The position numbers were made by a program, and so were the translations under genes. Below are positions 35,005-47,743 of a stretch of 64,000 nt of DNA, piece by piece. Source of the DNA: Babylonia areolata (taxonomy: Eukaryota; Mollusca; Gastropoda; Neogastropoda; Buccinidae); contig NC_134878.1 in the NCBI RefSeq assembly GCF_041734735.1, forward strand, positions 32,376,406-32,440,405, in the 5' to 3' direction. The notes under the pieces are model-generated. The model was not told the origin of the DNA, did no database searches, and saw nothing but the letters and a program-made list of their open reading frames with translations. The number at the start of each line of letters is the position of its first letter. Positions within the stretch are counted from its first letter, which is position 1.

Positions 35005-37441
35005 CTGTGTATACTATGATTATGTCAAAAATGTTCACTGTCAACAAACTCCTGGAGACTATGGCTGAAGGGATACAGGCATGATATCCACATTCAGTGG
35101 GAACACAACCTCAGACACTATCTCTAGTCAAGCTTATCAGGTGGTTTCCTGTGTATTTTTGCGTGGAACCAATGCTGGTCTGACCACTGAATGTTACCAA
35201 AGTGACTCAACAGCAGTGGGTGGCCTCATTTCAATCCAATAATGATATTTCCTTATGGGGTGCTGGTACAAACACTGGGTATCATTGTGTGGGGGAAGAT
35301 GGGACTAGTGGTGTGACAATTAATGTTACTGAAGTGCTATATAAGATTGGGAAATAACTTCTTTTTTTTTTTTTTAAGTTGTAGAATGATTATGCTCTTT
35401 CAACACGTCATCTACCTTAACACCTCAGAATACATGTAATTACGACCATTCTGATCAATTCTGACAGATTATTTGTAGTGCTGGGATCATTATGTTTTGC
35501 TTCTTTTTTCTTTTCTTTTTTTTAAATTCTAAATGTCTGTGACTATCAGGTATCATCCATTTTGAAACATTTGAATTACATCCTTGACTATCCAGTCTTC
35601 AAAGGGTTATCAGTAAAGCACTTTGTTCAGTCAGCTCATCAATAAACAACTAAGGCAAACTATGTTCTTGCTTTGTTAAACTAGTTTCAATAGATGAGTC
35701 AAATACAACAGTCATATGACTAATATCACTTTTCTCTTAAAGTGTGCATTTGTGACTCATGAACATGTCTTAAATCTGGTTAAAATGTTTTTGTCATTTT
35801 AGAGCCAACTAAAACATGACCCCCATCCCACCGATGCACACACACACACACATGCAACTGAGAGAAATATGCTTGCTCTGCATGTCCATCTAGAATTGAG
35901 TGTTTGTGCAATGTATACTGTAAGCAAGAGTACATGCACATATGCATGCATAAGTGTGTGCATGTACATGCATGTGTGTGTATGCACATGAATATGACTG
36001 TGTCTGCATATGCATCTGTAAGCATACATGTTTGCTGATCATATGTCATTCTGTAATGTAAACATACACAGTCAGCAAGCAAGCTCAGGGAAAATAATGT
36101 ATACATGTACAAGAAGTGGACTTTGGTCCCTTAAAAAACATCCCTACCCCAAGACAGCTGAAAGCAAAAAGAAATAACAACAGCAAAAACTGTTGCTATT
36201 GTGCTGGACACAGTCCAGAAATGAATAGTGGCCTAGCGTTTCAGTGGCATGTATCCAGCATGAGAACAAGACGACTGACGACACACTGATGGGAAGAAGC
36301 CCTGAACAGGAACCAAAGTAGGAAACCTGCACTTGACTCATCAGGATCAAGCATACAAATATTACAAAGGCATACAGTTATTTCAGTTATGCTTGTCCCT
36401 TACACATGCTGTAAACCGTCAAAAGTTTGCTTGATTCACTTTTGGGTATCATGTAGCACTAACTTTGCGACTGCATAAAACAGTGATTGAATCTTGAGTA
36501 GGCAGTATAAAATCTGGAAATAGAATTTTGTGTCATGACAAACAAAAAACAATCTCTTCCTCTTTTCTTTGACTTTTACCAAGGCAGGCACACAACTGAC
36601 AGATGGATTAATGAACAAAGATATTATTCAATAATTTCATAATAACAATAATTATCCAATTTTTTTCCCCATAAAATCCAGAGTAAAGATATGTTTTTAT
36701 ATGAGTCTGTCATTGTTTCTACATGCGTATGTCACAAATCATGCATTTTTCTTGTTTATTATAGGTCTTTTCTTGAAAAAGCTTGCATCAAAAATATACC
36801 CTAATCCTTTTGTTCCTATATTTAAAGAATTTGGTCTCTTTTAAAACATACCCCATACACAGACATGAACGAACAAATTTACCAATCACAGAATGCAAAT
36901 ACACAAGAACAATCATTCTTTCCAACATGTATGTTATTCATATGCAAACATGAGTGTGTAGATGTTTTATTTTATGAGCATTTCTTTCTGTTTATCATGT
37001 TCCAATGGTGATGGTATATAGATACAGAGATAAAGATGACAATGCACATGTTTTATGTATACATCCAATGAATCAGTTTCTAACATTTCCTCAGTAAAGT
37101 TCCATGTCATATCCACCAATGACGAATTTAGAATGCTTACATCATGTCATCCTAGTTTCAGCATCACACAAGGCATTGTTCACTGGTTGTGGCCGGCTGA
37201 GGAAACGCACTGACTTATGTATCCACAAACGTTTCTCAATCTCTGACAAAAAGTCTTAAATGTGATTAACTTTCTTGTTAACAAACAAAATGATTCAAAG
37301 GATTTTAATTATCAGGTGTAAGTGTGTGTGTGTGCTGCCAAACTGAACACAGTCCTTTGTACTGAAATCAGACAGGGAAGTGAGAACTGCTCAAGAGAAG
37401 ACTCTCCAAGTGACAGGAAACTTTGTGGGAAGTCGTGTACA
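35005..37441. other. non-coding, no gene
   Basis: AT-rich sequence with T runs and short CA/TG patches (about 35835-35860, 35950-36010). No supported exon. Confidence 0.45.
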
Positions 37442-37877
37442 ATGGCCAAGGCAAGTAAAGATGGTGGTGTTGGCACAGAGGAGAACCATTTTCCTGAAGG
37501 ATTTAGCTTTTCTGATCTCAAATCAATCATTTCCGAGATGGAGGAATCACAAACTGACATCTATGTGAGTATATAATTATATTTCTTCTTCTTTCTTCTT
37601 CTCGTTTGTTAGATGTGTGAGTACATTTTATGAACACTGATACTTTTTGAGTTCAAGTGGAAAGTTAGAAAAACCGCAAAACATAGTAGAAGTTCTATCA
37701 GTAATATTTGTTCCTGTACATGTGCATGTGTGTGTGAAACCTGTGTTGTAAGGAAAGGGCGTGTATACATGCATGTGCATATGTCTAAAATCTAAATCTG
37801 TGAAAACAATACACATACACAGGGAAATCTTGGAGATGATATCAAGATACTGGTGTGTGTGTGTGTGTGTGTGTGTT

Positions 37878-37929
<52 letters not shown>

Positions 37930-38081
37930 TTGTGTGTGTTTGTGTGTGTGTGATATTCATGTTTATGTGTGCGAAATCAAATGCAAGTGTGAGTGCGTGT
38001 ACATGTGAGACACTTAGTCAAAATATTAATGGGTTGAGGTTTTTTCGCTCTTTTTTTTTTTAGCTACCGCAAGAGGTATAG
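37442..38081 (+). CDS. possible two-exon micro-ORF (46 residues) or first coding exon
   Basis: ATG at 37442 opens 41 codons: MAKASKDGGVGTEENHF, then an acidic amphipathic stretch (FSDLKSIISEMEESQTDIY). It ends at TAT|GTGAGT, a strong phase-0 donor (37565). The next strong acceptor, a T-run ending TTTTTAG (38062-38063), joins in frame to LPQEV and a stop at 38079-38081. A longer product is possible if GAG|GTATAG were a donor. The protein is not recognised. The intron holds GT and GA microsatellites. It may equally be chance. Confidence 0.3.
37854..37927 (+). repeat. (GT)n-(GA)n compound microsatellite
   Basis: (GT)n at about 37854-37880 is followed by an uninterrupted (GA)n run of about 45 bp. 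Confidence 0.9.
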
Positions 38082-38591
38082 GAATCAAATTTGGAATGAT
38101 GACTGACACTGATAAACCTTTTTAGCTATTTCTTTTATCAAGAGATTACACTTCAATTATGGTTCAGTCATATTGCAAGTGAAGCATAACAAAGTTGGTG
38201 GACAAGGTACAGCTCTCCTCTTTTTAAGAAAGTTTCTTAAAAACTTTACCAAACTTGGTACACCAATTTCTTAGAACATAAGCTCGAATGAAGTTTAAGT
38301 CTGAAATGAAAGGCAAAGACTGCGGTCACAAGCATGACGTTAAAAGAAAAAGCATGAAAACATTACAGAACTTGGGTTCTGCAGCAATGTTCATCAAACC
38401 TGGTACAGTGACAGGTCACAGCCTGAATACAAACCCTGTTAAAATCCAAGATCAAAGCCCTTTTCACAAAAAAGCGACAATAACGTAAACATAAATTTAA
38501 ACGTAAACAATAATTTGCTTGCCAGCATTCACGTTTAAACTAGTAGTATTCAAAGGATTTGAAGGGTGAACTAAACCAGTGGCACCAGCCA

Positions 38592-38750
38592 CACACTGCC
38601 CATTACAATTGACATATTCAAATGGTGTCTGCACAGCTGCTTGAAATCAGAATTATAAACTGATAGTGGACACACTGCCCATTACAATTGCCATATACAA
38701 ATGGTGTTTGCACAGGTACTTGAACTATAAAGTGATGGTGGGTGCAAAAG
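38592..38750. repeat. two-copy ~79-bp direct repeat
   Basis: CACACTGCCCATTACAATTG starts at 38592 and again at 38671, and the following ~60 bp match with several substitutions. Confidence 0.8.
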
Positions 38751-39109
38751 CAATAACAATCAACAAGTTAAAAAAAAAGAAAAAAAAAGCCTTATTGAGG
38801 TAGGTATTAACCAGCTTGTACCAAGTAACAGATATATATATATAAATTTAATCAAATGGCCATTAAAAAGAGGATCAGCTTCATATCCACCTGAAATGTG
38901 AATTACTCTTTTAGCCACACATGACACATGACCAGAGAACAAGGGGAAAAGATGTCCATGCCCAAGTTTGTTTTTTGTTTTTTTTCATCCCACAATCTCC
39001 ATATAACTTAATTTTCAACTCTAACATTTTCCACCTCAGAGACAAGGAACAATTCTACCAAGCAAAACCACTGAATGTATGACTTCACATTTTCTGTCAG
39101 CTATCATTC

Positions 39110-39654
39110 CTTGTGAGGGGTTGTGGTAGAAGCAATTCTAGGTGCTTGACTTCTGATCCAGTGCTCACCAGTGCTTAGGGTTTGAGGCCCGGCTACTGTC
39201 TGGTTTTGTGCCCTTGGGAAAGGCAGTTTACTCTGGTTATCCTTACTCTATCAAGGTGTGAATGTGTGTCTGATAAGATAAGATAAGAATAACTTTATTG
39301 TCTCCAACTAGAGAAATTTGGTCAGGTGCATTATCACAACACAGACAAGTAAACAACATGGAGACCAGAACTGTAAAGAAAACAACAACAAAAAACACAC
39401 CAGCTATTACAGTATTAGAAATATAATGAAGACACAAAAGTAAAAATATCACAAACACTGTTTCATACATGCATTTCACACATTGCAGGTAATATTTCAA
39501 ATGTAAGATCAAAGAATTAATAAACATTATTTTGAACATAATCATAAGCATAGCCTACTATATTGCACATTGATTATAATAATAATAAGAAAAATTACTT
39601 TATTATCTCATAAAGATAAACTGCATCCGATGCAGCAAAACACATCCAGATAAT

Positions 39655-39697
<43 letters not shown>

Positions 39698-41170
39698 TTA
39701 CTTCATTAAACAGGAGTAATAAACAATATGTCTTCAAATAAAAGCATTTCACATGTTTGCTTTAAAAACATTGCAACTGATAATTATTATATTGTAATTA
39801 TTAATGTAAATATATTTAAAATATGAACGTTAATATTAAACATATAGTACTGTCCATTCATCCTGCATATTGCACATTCATAACAACCATTTTTTAAGCT
39901 AAGTACCAACACTAGAACAAGGTACAACCTATCATGCACGGACTTTCACACCTACTCACATGAAAGCATGTGCACATACTCCACACACACACAACACACA
40001 CACACAGTGACACACACACACAGTGACATACACACACACAGTGACACACACACACACACACACATAGTTCTCAAGAATTTTAAAGGTGGATTGAACTTGG
40101 AATAAAAGTCTTCAGAGCTCTGGATTTCAACTTTAAAGTTCTGTAGCACCATCCTGATGGCAGTAGCTCATAGTACTTTGCTAAAATATGTGTGTCATCG
40201 GTTGCTATCTGCCTGCTTTTCTGAACCAATCGCTTCTCATACAACTCTTGCATACTAGCTTGCCTCACTCCCACAATTTTACTGCACACACTCATGATAT
40301 TCAAAACACGCTTACTCCTCACTCCCAAACTTCCATATCAGCACAAAAATGAAACTGTGAGCACGGACTCAATACAACATCGATAGTAAGTTTGAAGAAT
40401 ATTGGAATTTATACCACTATTTCTAAGTTTCTGCAAACAAAATATTCTAAATTGGCATTTCTTGTGAATGGAATCAACATTCCTGTCAAAAGTCAGCTTA
40501 TTGTCTAAGATAGTCCCTAAATATCTATATTCATTCACCCTCTCCACTGTTTGACCATCTATAACAAGGTTAGCTACAGGCAAGGGGTCTTTCCGAAAAT
40601 CTATCAACGTTTCTTTTGTTTTCAATACGTTGAGATCCAGATAGTTTTCCTCAAACCAAGAACAGAACTTTTTGATTTCAGTAAAGTAAATAGCGTCAGA
40701 GTTGGACATATCTTCAACAGCTGAATCATCAGAATATTTTATGACAGGAGTTTCCTCCGTGCCTCTGCAGTCATTTGTGTACAGTGTAAATAGGACAAGG
40801 GACAGCACTGTACCTTGGGGCTCACCACTAGAAGTAGAGTTTAGAGAAGAGTGGGCAGAATGAAAATGGATGTACTGAGTTCTATTGAGGAGAAAGCTTA
40901 CTATCCAAAGAGTAAGCTTTGGATCAACATCCAAGCCCAGCAGTTTGAGGGCAAGGAGAGGTTGTATTAAGTTAAAAACGGAAGAGAAGTCAACAAAAAG
41001 AATATGAACAAAATATCCTGTGTTATTCAAATGAAGGAAAGCATAATGAAAGAAAGTTAGGACAGCATGGTCAGTAAGTTTAATACTGCAGGAGAGGACT
41101 GGGCCCTGCCTACCTATGCCAAGTCCTAGACATATTTGATATGAAATCACTGCCCTGATGGAAGTGAAAA
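39110..41170 (+). mobile_element. SINE family S1 split by a LINE
   Basis: The left piece (39110-39263) has GCTTGACTTCTGATCCAGTG, CTCACCAGTGCTTAGGG and TTTTGTGCCCTTGGGAAAGG, then GTGTGAATGTGTGTCTGA. The right piece (41079-41170) resumes with AATACTGCAGGAGAGGACTG, GGCCCTGCCTACC and GATATGAAATCACTGCCCTG. Joined, they follow the order of the S1 copies at 842 and 23905. The LINE between them therefore arrived later. Confidence 0.75.
39264..41078 (-). mobile_element. 5'-truncated CR1/Rex1-like LINE inserted in a SINE
   Basis: From 41078 down the reverse strand encodes RT. Blocks are HILFVDFSSVFNLIQPLLAL, then SGEPQGTVLSLVLFTLYTND, VIKYSDDSA (the catalytic box, usually FADD), LNVLKTKETLIDFRKDP and VNEYRYLGTILDNKLTFD. 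In a second frame (40328-40080) come SRQIATDDTHILAKYYELLP and SGWCYRTLKLKSRALKTFIP. The RT block order matches Rex1/CR1-group LINEs. A long frame of about 270 codons survives, but the 5' half is missing and the C-terminus is frameshifted. The 3' side has CA tracts (39658-39694, 39985-40064) and two AT-rich candidate 3' ends (near 39575 and 39264, the latter TAAGATAAGATAAGAATAAC). Confidence 0.85.
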
Positions 41171-41753
41171 AAAAGAAAAAAAACAAAACAACTGTGGGAC
41201 CTTTAAACTTGAAGAAACCAAAATAAATATAATAATATATTCCTCAAAAAGCAATGGCATGGCTGGGTGAGCTTGGTGGACTTCTCAGTGGAGCTATTCA
41301 GACAGCATTGTGCACTATGGAGACAACAGTTTCAGTGTTGTTTTTTTCTACAGGGAGGTGCTTTAAGGGTGCTGGGTGGAGGCGATGAATATATCTGTAC
41401 TCTTTTCTGATACCATTGGCCATATTGGGTGAATGAAACCAGAAATTATTATTTCCACCACTGCCAGTCATGACAGTGACATACAGTCCATTAACCAGAT
41501 CAGACAAAAGACCAGTTTTCATGAATGAGGGTCCAAGAGAAATCAGCACCAAATAATGCAAGCAAAAAAAAAAAAACCACCAAAAAAGCAAACAAACAAA
41601 AAAAACAAAAAACAAAACAAAAAAACAGAAAAAAGGTCAACTGAACATGGCTGAAGGGGGCTGTATTTCATTTAACAGGCTCGTTAATATGAACATGATG
41701 ACGTTCCTGGGAACATCTTGTTCTAATAATATTAACTCCTTTGTCTTTGTTTC

Positions 41754-42301
41754 TTATTCGTCGTTCAAATTTTCTGTCTGATGTATGTCTTTTTGCGTGT
41801 GTTTCCACAAGAGTTTAATAGTTTTCCGGACTTCTCTGTTTTCACTAACCCTGAGAACTCTTGAACTATATCTTCCAAAGTCTGGAAGGGTCAACAACTG
41901 CATCTTCTTAAATGTTAAAGAGAACTCTCTGATGTGTGCAATCAAAATTTGATAAGTCCAATGAATTAATAATTTTCAAAACATCGATGCCCACGTGCAC
42001 ACTGACAATCACGCAGGAAACACATGCTGATGTACGGGACCGAGCTGCCCAGTTGTCATTACTGACTGAAAGACATCTGCTGGAAAAATACAGAACATTT
42101 AACGAAGCTACTTTTTTCTGTTCTGTTTGTGTAACAAATAATCAACATTTCGCTGTCGTAACACACCTATATCCTGACTGCCTTTCTGAAATCTCCACCG
42201 GAAGTGTTATTTTGTCTAAGGTTTTTAAAAAGTCGAATTTTGTGCGAATCAGCGGCCCCTCGGCTGGCGGTGTTTTCATTCAGCTTTCGATGGGCAACTA
42301 A
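41754..42301. other. open frames of unclear status on both strands
   Basis: Reverse strand: ATG at 41903 opens 49 codons (MQLLTLPDFGRYSSRVLR, then a basic tail) to a stop at 41754. Its AGG|GTTAGT could be a donor. Forward strand: ATG at 41987 opens 104 codons (MPTCTLTITQETHADVRD..., with an SGPSAGGVFIQL end) to 42301. Neither is recognised, and both could be chance or first exons near a promoter. Confidence 0.25.
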
Positions 42302-42656
42302 ATTCGAGTATACTGACCCGTTAGCGTTCAAACTATAACAGTTTGGGAGCCTCTTCCGTTTTCTGTTTTGCGAGAGCAGCAAAGGCAGATAGAAAACCGC
42401 AAGGCGGCGCTGTCTGCTGTGTCCTGTGTCAGGTGGACAGTTCAATCAATGAAAGTAAAAGTTTGGAGCAGCCGACACCTTGTGGCCAGAGAGAAGTGTT
42501 GTTTTTGGTGCCGAGCATCAACCGATTAAGCTTACCGCCTGTTAGGTCGACTGAAGCGTGACAAAGTATTGAGTGAATTCATTCAGTGATCTTGAGGAAG
42601 CGTAACCGCAGAGACAGGCAGAATAATCGTAACAGGTTCCAGGAAGCTGAAAACAG
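42302..42656 (+). promoter_or_regulatory. candidate promoter and non-coding first exon
   Basis: Local base composition shifts to GC- and CpG-richer sequence (GGCGGCGC, GCGTGACAAAG, GCGTAACCGC). The stretch ends in a textbook donor, AAAACAG|GTAAGT (exon end 42656). No ATG-led coding frame runs into the donor, so it would be a 5' UTR exon. The true 5' end cannot be seen. Confidence 0.4.
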
Positions 42657-42843
42657 GTAAGTTCATTTGACGTTTTCACAATGTTTTGAAGTTGAAAATA
42701 AACTTAATATTTTGTATTCAGCATTCCTAATTTGGAAATACAAGAACCCGCGCAGAATTAGATATCTGTATCAGGAAAATGGTGAATGTGTTTTTACAGA
42801 ATGTCATGTCTAAGTCCAGTCCAACTTAAAGGTATAACAGTCG

Positions 42844-42846
<3 letters not shown>

Positions 42847-42884
<38 letters not shown>
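42847..42884. repeat. (TA)n microsatellite
   Basis: A pure TA run of about 38 bp. Confidence 0.95.
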
Positions 42885-45063
42885 CGCACAATAAGAACCG
42901 TTTAAAACGACAATAGACTGAGCCCTGACGCCTTGGGGTTCAAAAGGTGCATACCAGTGCAGCGTAGCCATGCTTCGAAGTTTGTTAACGCTGCTTACGC
43001 AGCAAAACATTTAAGCCCCGCCCCCATCACTCTGCTCAGCTGCTGCCAACATCTGTTTGGAAAATATGTTCACAGGTTTATCTTACATTGCCCTTGGCGC
43101 TTCTGCTCATCTCCAGGAAATACATTAAACCAAACCTGCATGATTTGAGGGATGGGGGTGGGGTGGGGGCTAAAATATTAAACTTTATTTCGTACTCCTT
43201 GTGTTCAGTAAATCGGTTCAGTGCTGATTGGTTTGTCCCCCTCTTTCTTTTTATAATTTGTATGATCTGTGTAGTGATTTAAGAAAAGGATAGAAAAAAG
43301 AAAGAAAGAAAAAAGGCAAAATGATGCCTGATACAGGTTGTTGAAAATGTAACATTTGAAACGTGATCAATGCAACATTTGGAACAAGATCAGTGTCTTT
43401 AAAACAGTAAAAGAAAAAAAAGCTCAATTTTTTGTGAGCCATATGTAACCCATATACCCATATGATAATTTTCTGCACTATGTGTTGGGGAAAAAACATG
43501 GTGATACAAAAAAGAGTAAAATTCAAAACACAAATCTCATCTCATGTGATTCCCACTGATGGTCTGAATGAAGTTGTTTTTTGTTTGTTTGTTTGTTTGG
43601 TTGGTTTTTTTTTAAAGATCTGAGAGTATCAGTTATTGTGGAATATCTTTTATTGTCATCATGAATTAGAATAATTTCAGATTTGATTTTTGCAGTTGAA
43701 GATTTTTATACTTTTGGCTCTTGTTTTAAATAAAATCACTGCACACACACACACACACACACACACATTGTCATCTGGGGGTGACATGACCAAATTACGA
43801 GAGACATGTAAGCAACTGACTTCACCAGAATGACAGCATTGAAGATGAACAGTTACTTAATAATGTCTTTCATTCTGCTATAATCTCTTTATCGGACAAC
43901 TGGACAGCAGAAACTGAAATGATACAATGGAAAGAAAACAGAAGTTTAGGAGTCAAGAGTTGGGGCTTTTTTCCCCCATCACTTTGGTAGATCTATCTCT
44001 TTTAGATTCTGTGTCAGGCAGTTTAATTACCACAATACCAGTGACTGGTTTTACTTACAGTCTAAAAAGTTGGAAATCTTATGTCGTGATTTGTGTCAAT
44101 TTTGATGTGGACATTACAGAATACACTATACATTGGATACATATAAGAGCAAGCACATAAACACTTATTTCATGGATGCATGTTTGAATAGTGTGTGCAC
44201 ATATTTGCTATGAGGTGTCTTCGCAGGCAATATTGCAAAACACTTAGACAGACTGAAGACGTTTGATTTTTGTAGTATCCTCACAATTTCTCCTTTGTCC
44301 TGCTTACGGTCAAATTACAAATAATTCCCAGTACAATGATAGATGAAAAGTTTTTAAAAATCTGCAAAAATTGTTTAAATATTATATACCGCTCAGTTCA
44401 TAACATGTGTTAAGCATTGATTTGATGTTTAGTGATATATATGTCGAAAACAGCTGCTAATGTTAGGACATTCCTGCAGTTGTTTTTGCTGGGGTTTTTT
44501 CAAAGAGAAAGTTGGCACATTACTGGTGGAACATAAATTGTTTAGCTTTGCAAATAATTTGCATATGTATATGTATATAGATTGTGTGTGTGTGTGTGTG
44601 TGTTTCATTATCACAGGTTAAGCAAGTCTTTTATGAAAATCAAACTTTATTAGGGCAAACACAAGTTACTGATCATTAGCTGTCATTTAATTACTTTTCT
44701 TTAAATCAAACAAAAATATTTGCAGCTGTTAAGCGTGTGGTCATGATAACTTATCAACATAAGATGTCTGTGAAAATGGTTTGTCTTTGATGAACAATGT
44801 GGGGAATATGAAATTGTTTTACCTTTGACTGGTTTGATGTGGGTTTTTTGGGGGTGGGGGTTGTTTTTGTGTGTATGTAAATGAATGGGGAAGAGAGAAA
44901 TGAAGTATTGTGGAAACCTGTTAATGTCTACACATAGCAGGGAAGGTAAGAGAGAGAAGAGGAAAGGCTTCCAGTTGGTTTGTGATTAGCCAGCAAGGTG
45001 GAACCTGCATTGCAAAAATTGCTTGCCATGGTTTTACTAGTAACGTTTATTATTCTTCAACAT
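42885..45063. other. non-coding, probable intron
   Basis: AT-rich sequence with (CA)n at 43741-43767 and (GT)n at 44583-44603. If the donor at 42656 is used, this is intronic. No exon is visible. Confidence 0.4.
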
Positions 45064-45133
45064 CACACACACACACACACAGGCACGCGCACACACACAG
45101 GCGCGTGCACGCACGCACACACACACACACGCA

Positions 45134-45171
<38 letters not shown>

Positions 45172-45211
45172 CGCACACACACACACACACACACAAGGAC
45201 GCACACACACA

Positions 45212-45252
<41 letters not shown>
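45064..45252 (+). repeat. long (CA)n array with interruptions
   Basis: About 190 bp of CA repeats broken by AGGCGC, GCACGC and AGGACGC insertions. The open frames across it on both strands are artefacts. Confidence 0.95.
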
Positions 45253-45255
<3 letters not shown>

Positions 45256-46532
45256 TGCACCAACAACATCTTTTGAAAGTGACAAAGTGAAGCACAGACA
45301 ACCCCCAAATGGGTGTGCGTGCACACACTCACAACCACACACAAAAGCGGGTGAATTTGCATAAACTGATCAGCCAGAATTGTGTGCCTCCATCTGCGTG
45401 TGAGTGCAGCTAGAACGAACTGTTTTACCTGGCCGTGCAGCACTTGAACTTGTTCCAAGCGAATAACTATCAAACAGAAACCCTATCGGCCTCCTCATCT
45501 CAGCCCAGGTGGATCCACGCACGTAGTGCGGCTTATCTCATCACCCAAGTGACCGGTAACGCTGTAGTTCTAGCAGACATCCTGCTTCACAGATCAGGAA
45601 GGAACCTCTCGCGGCCTCCCCCTACCCAGCCCGCAAACCTGTCTACTGTGCCATTGAACGGAGCAGCGATCAGTCTTTCAGTACACTCTCACATCCATAA
45701 CCCCACCCCCCTCCGTCGCCTTGCCTCCACCCGTGCGTTGCTGATAAAACTTCCCAATACCTTCCCACCAGCATCGCCGCTTTACTTCTGTCTCTACCCT
45801 TCAGCGTCCGTATCAAAAGACGAATTTACGAGAAGGGGTTGGAATCCTGGTTGCCATGGGGAGAAGAGGAATATTATCTTTTATCGGAACATGCAGAGAT
45901 GTTTTCTGTGGGTTGGAATTCTGTTTGCTTCAGTCGCTCCGAAGGGCTTGAAACTGGATGTGGACTTTTCAGGGCGGTTCGGCACGAGGACAGTGTTTTT
46001 TCTCTCCTGTGTAATTCTTCTTTGCTTGAAAAGGAGTGGTCTTCAAATTAATCTTAAAGGCGATATTTGTAGTTTCATATAAAAACGAACCCGTATTGTT
46101 TTTGGTGAGTTTGGAAAGAACATTTAAGCGGAACAATCATATTTCAGAGAAGGCAATGTGCATGTGAAGCAGAACATTGTATTTTCCTATAAAAACGGCG
46201 TTAGATCTCACTGAGACTGGATGAATCGCGAGTTGTTTTGTTTGTTTGATCCTCCGCTGTTTCATATAGTTGCAAATATATCACAGAAGATTATGTTACC
46301 GTGCAGCGTGAAAATTTCATTGGTCGTCAGTTAATCCATCAGTGATTGATTGCGGCACAAATTTATATAGAAAAAGTTAACCTCGGAGCTGTTGCCTGTT
46401 AAAGACTGACGAAGGGACTGTAAGAGACAGTCTAAAAAAAAAAAAGTTAAAATAAACAAACAAAATTCACACGAAGTGTCTTGACACGAATTTTGTGTAC
46501 GTGTTACCGCTGGAGCTACCTCAGTGGGAACC

Positions 46533-46631
46533 ATGCTACGTGGTGCCAGAGCTGCTGTTCCGTCCCCATCGGCCTCCCCGAGGTCACCGAATGTTTTGAT
46601 CAGACAGAGGGAGAGACCTTACCCATTGCAG
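46533..46631 (+). CDS. candidate first coding exon A
   Basis: ACCATG (good Kozak context) at 46533 opens 33 codons: MLRGARAAVPSPSASPRSPN followed by VLIRQRERPYPLQ. It ends at CAG|GTAATT (phase 0), with an in-frame TGA upstream near 46484. The Ser/Pro/Arg-rich sequence looks like a variable N-terminus. I do not recognise the protein. It ends in the same phase as the candidate exon at 50355, which fits alternative promoters feeding a shared downstream exon outside the window. It could be chance. Confidence 0.4.
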
Positions 46632-46639
46632 GTAATTAA

Positions 46640-47064
46640 CGTGTTCAACAAATGTACGTCATTTGGCTGGCGAGGAAGTCCATGGGAATAGTATGATGCT
46701 GAGAATGTCCAGAATTGCAGCTTGCCTCTGTTCCACTTTTCATTAAACTACAAAAGGTGTACAGTACTTTTGAATGGTACAGCGGTGAATCTTTGAGCGA
46801 TCAAGTTTGCTGATGCTCAGCCAGCTTATTTGTTTAAACATTTTTATATCATTTGGCTCATAAAATTATCAAATTTTGAACAGCGTTTTTCGTTGAAAAT
46901 TCGAACAAAAGGCATGTTGTATTAAAAAAAAAAGTTTTTTAAAAAGGGGGTGGGAGTCGGGGGGAGACCGTCAGTTCTTCACTCTTTCTGTCTCTGTACC
47001 TCTTTCCTGCTCTCTGTCGGTCTGTCTGTCTCCTTCGGGCTTAGTCTGTCTCAGTCTCTGCCTG

Positions 47065-47102
<38 letters not shown>

Positions 47103-47697
47103 CCTCCCTCCCTCCCCCCCCTCCCTTTTCCTTATTTTTCTTCTTCTTTTTATCTGGTAAGATGTGCGTATTCCTGTCTGCCAGTCTATTTTTAATCCCC
47201 CACCCCTCCCCCCTTTAATTTTTTTTTTAAGGTATGGCATGTAGTTGTAAGAGGGCGTAATGAGAAACATATAGCAAATGCTGGCTGTTTTTATATTTGA
47301 TCGGAAGAATTTAGAATACCCCCCCCCCCCCTTCCGCACGGGGAAAAAAAACAACCCAACCAGTGCAAAATATCGGTTAGACGGTTGGAGTGGATGGAAC
47401 CAGTTCGTACACGACTTCATGGTGTGGAACTGTTTCCACTGACAGAACAGCTGCGTTTCTCGGATCTCTGACACACGTTCGTACGCAAAGAAAGTCTCGC
47501 GTTACCTGTTTCTGTTCAGTTGTTCCAACACCAGTTCGCAGATCGTCTGATCTGTGTGTGTGTGTGTGTGTGTGAAAGAGAGAGAGAGAGAGAGATTTGG
47601 AGGGTGGAGAGATATTTTTGTTGACATCAGTCGTAGTTTGAAATGATGAAATTTAACAACCTCTTTGAAACTGAAATTTGTTCAACCCTTCTCTCGC

Positions 47698-47743
<46 letters not shown>

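Noticed and set aside
42167-42445. 92-codon reverse open frame opposite the candidate promoter
   Set aside because: No ATG start, no motif, and no plausible splice structure.
45037-45342. Open frames of His/Thr or Cys/Val repeats on both strands
   Set aside because: They are translations of (CA)n. The same applies to similar frames near 8680-8987, 19113-19415, 50404-50742 and 57087-57423.
45435-46082. 215-codon forward open frame
   Set aside because: It starts at GTG, lacks motifs, lies in GC-richer DNA upstream of candidate exon A, and has no donor at its end. It may be promoter or 5' UTR sequence.
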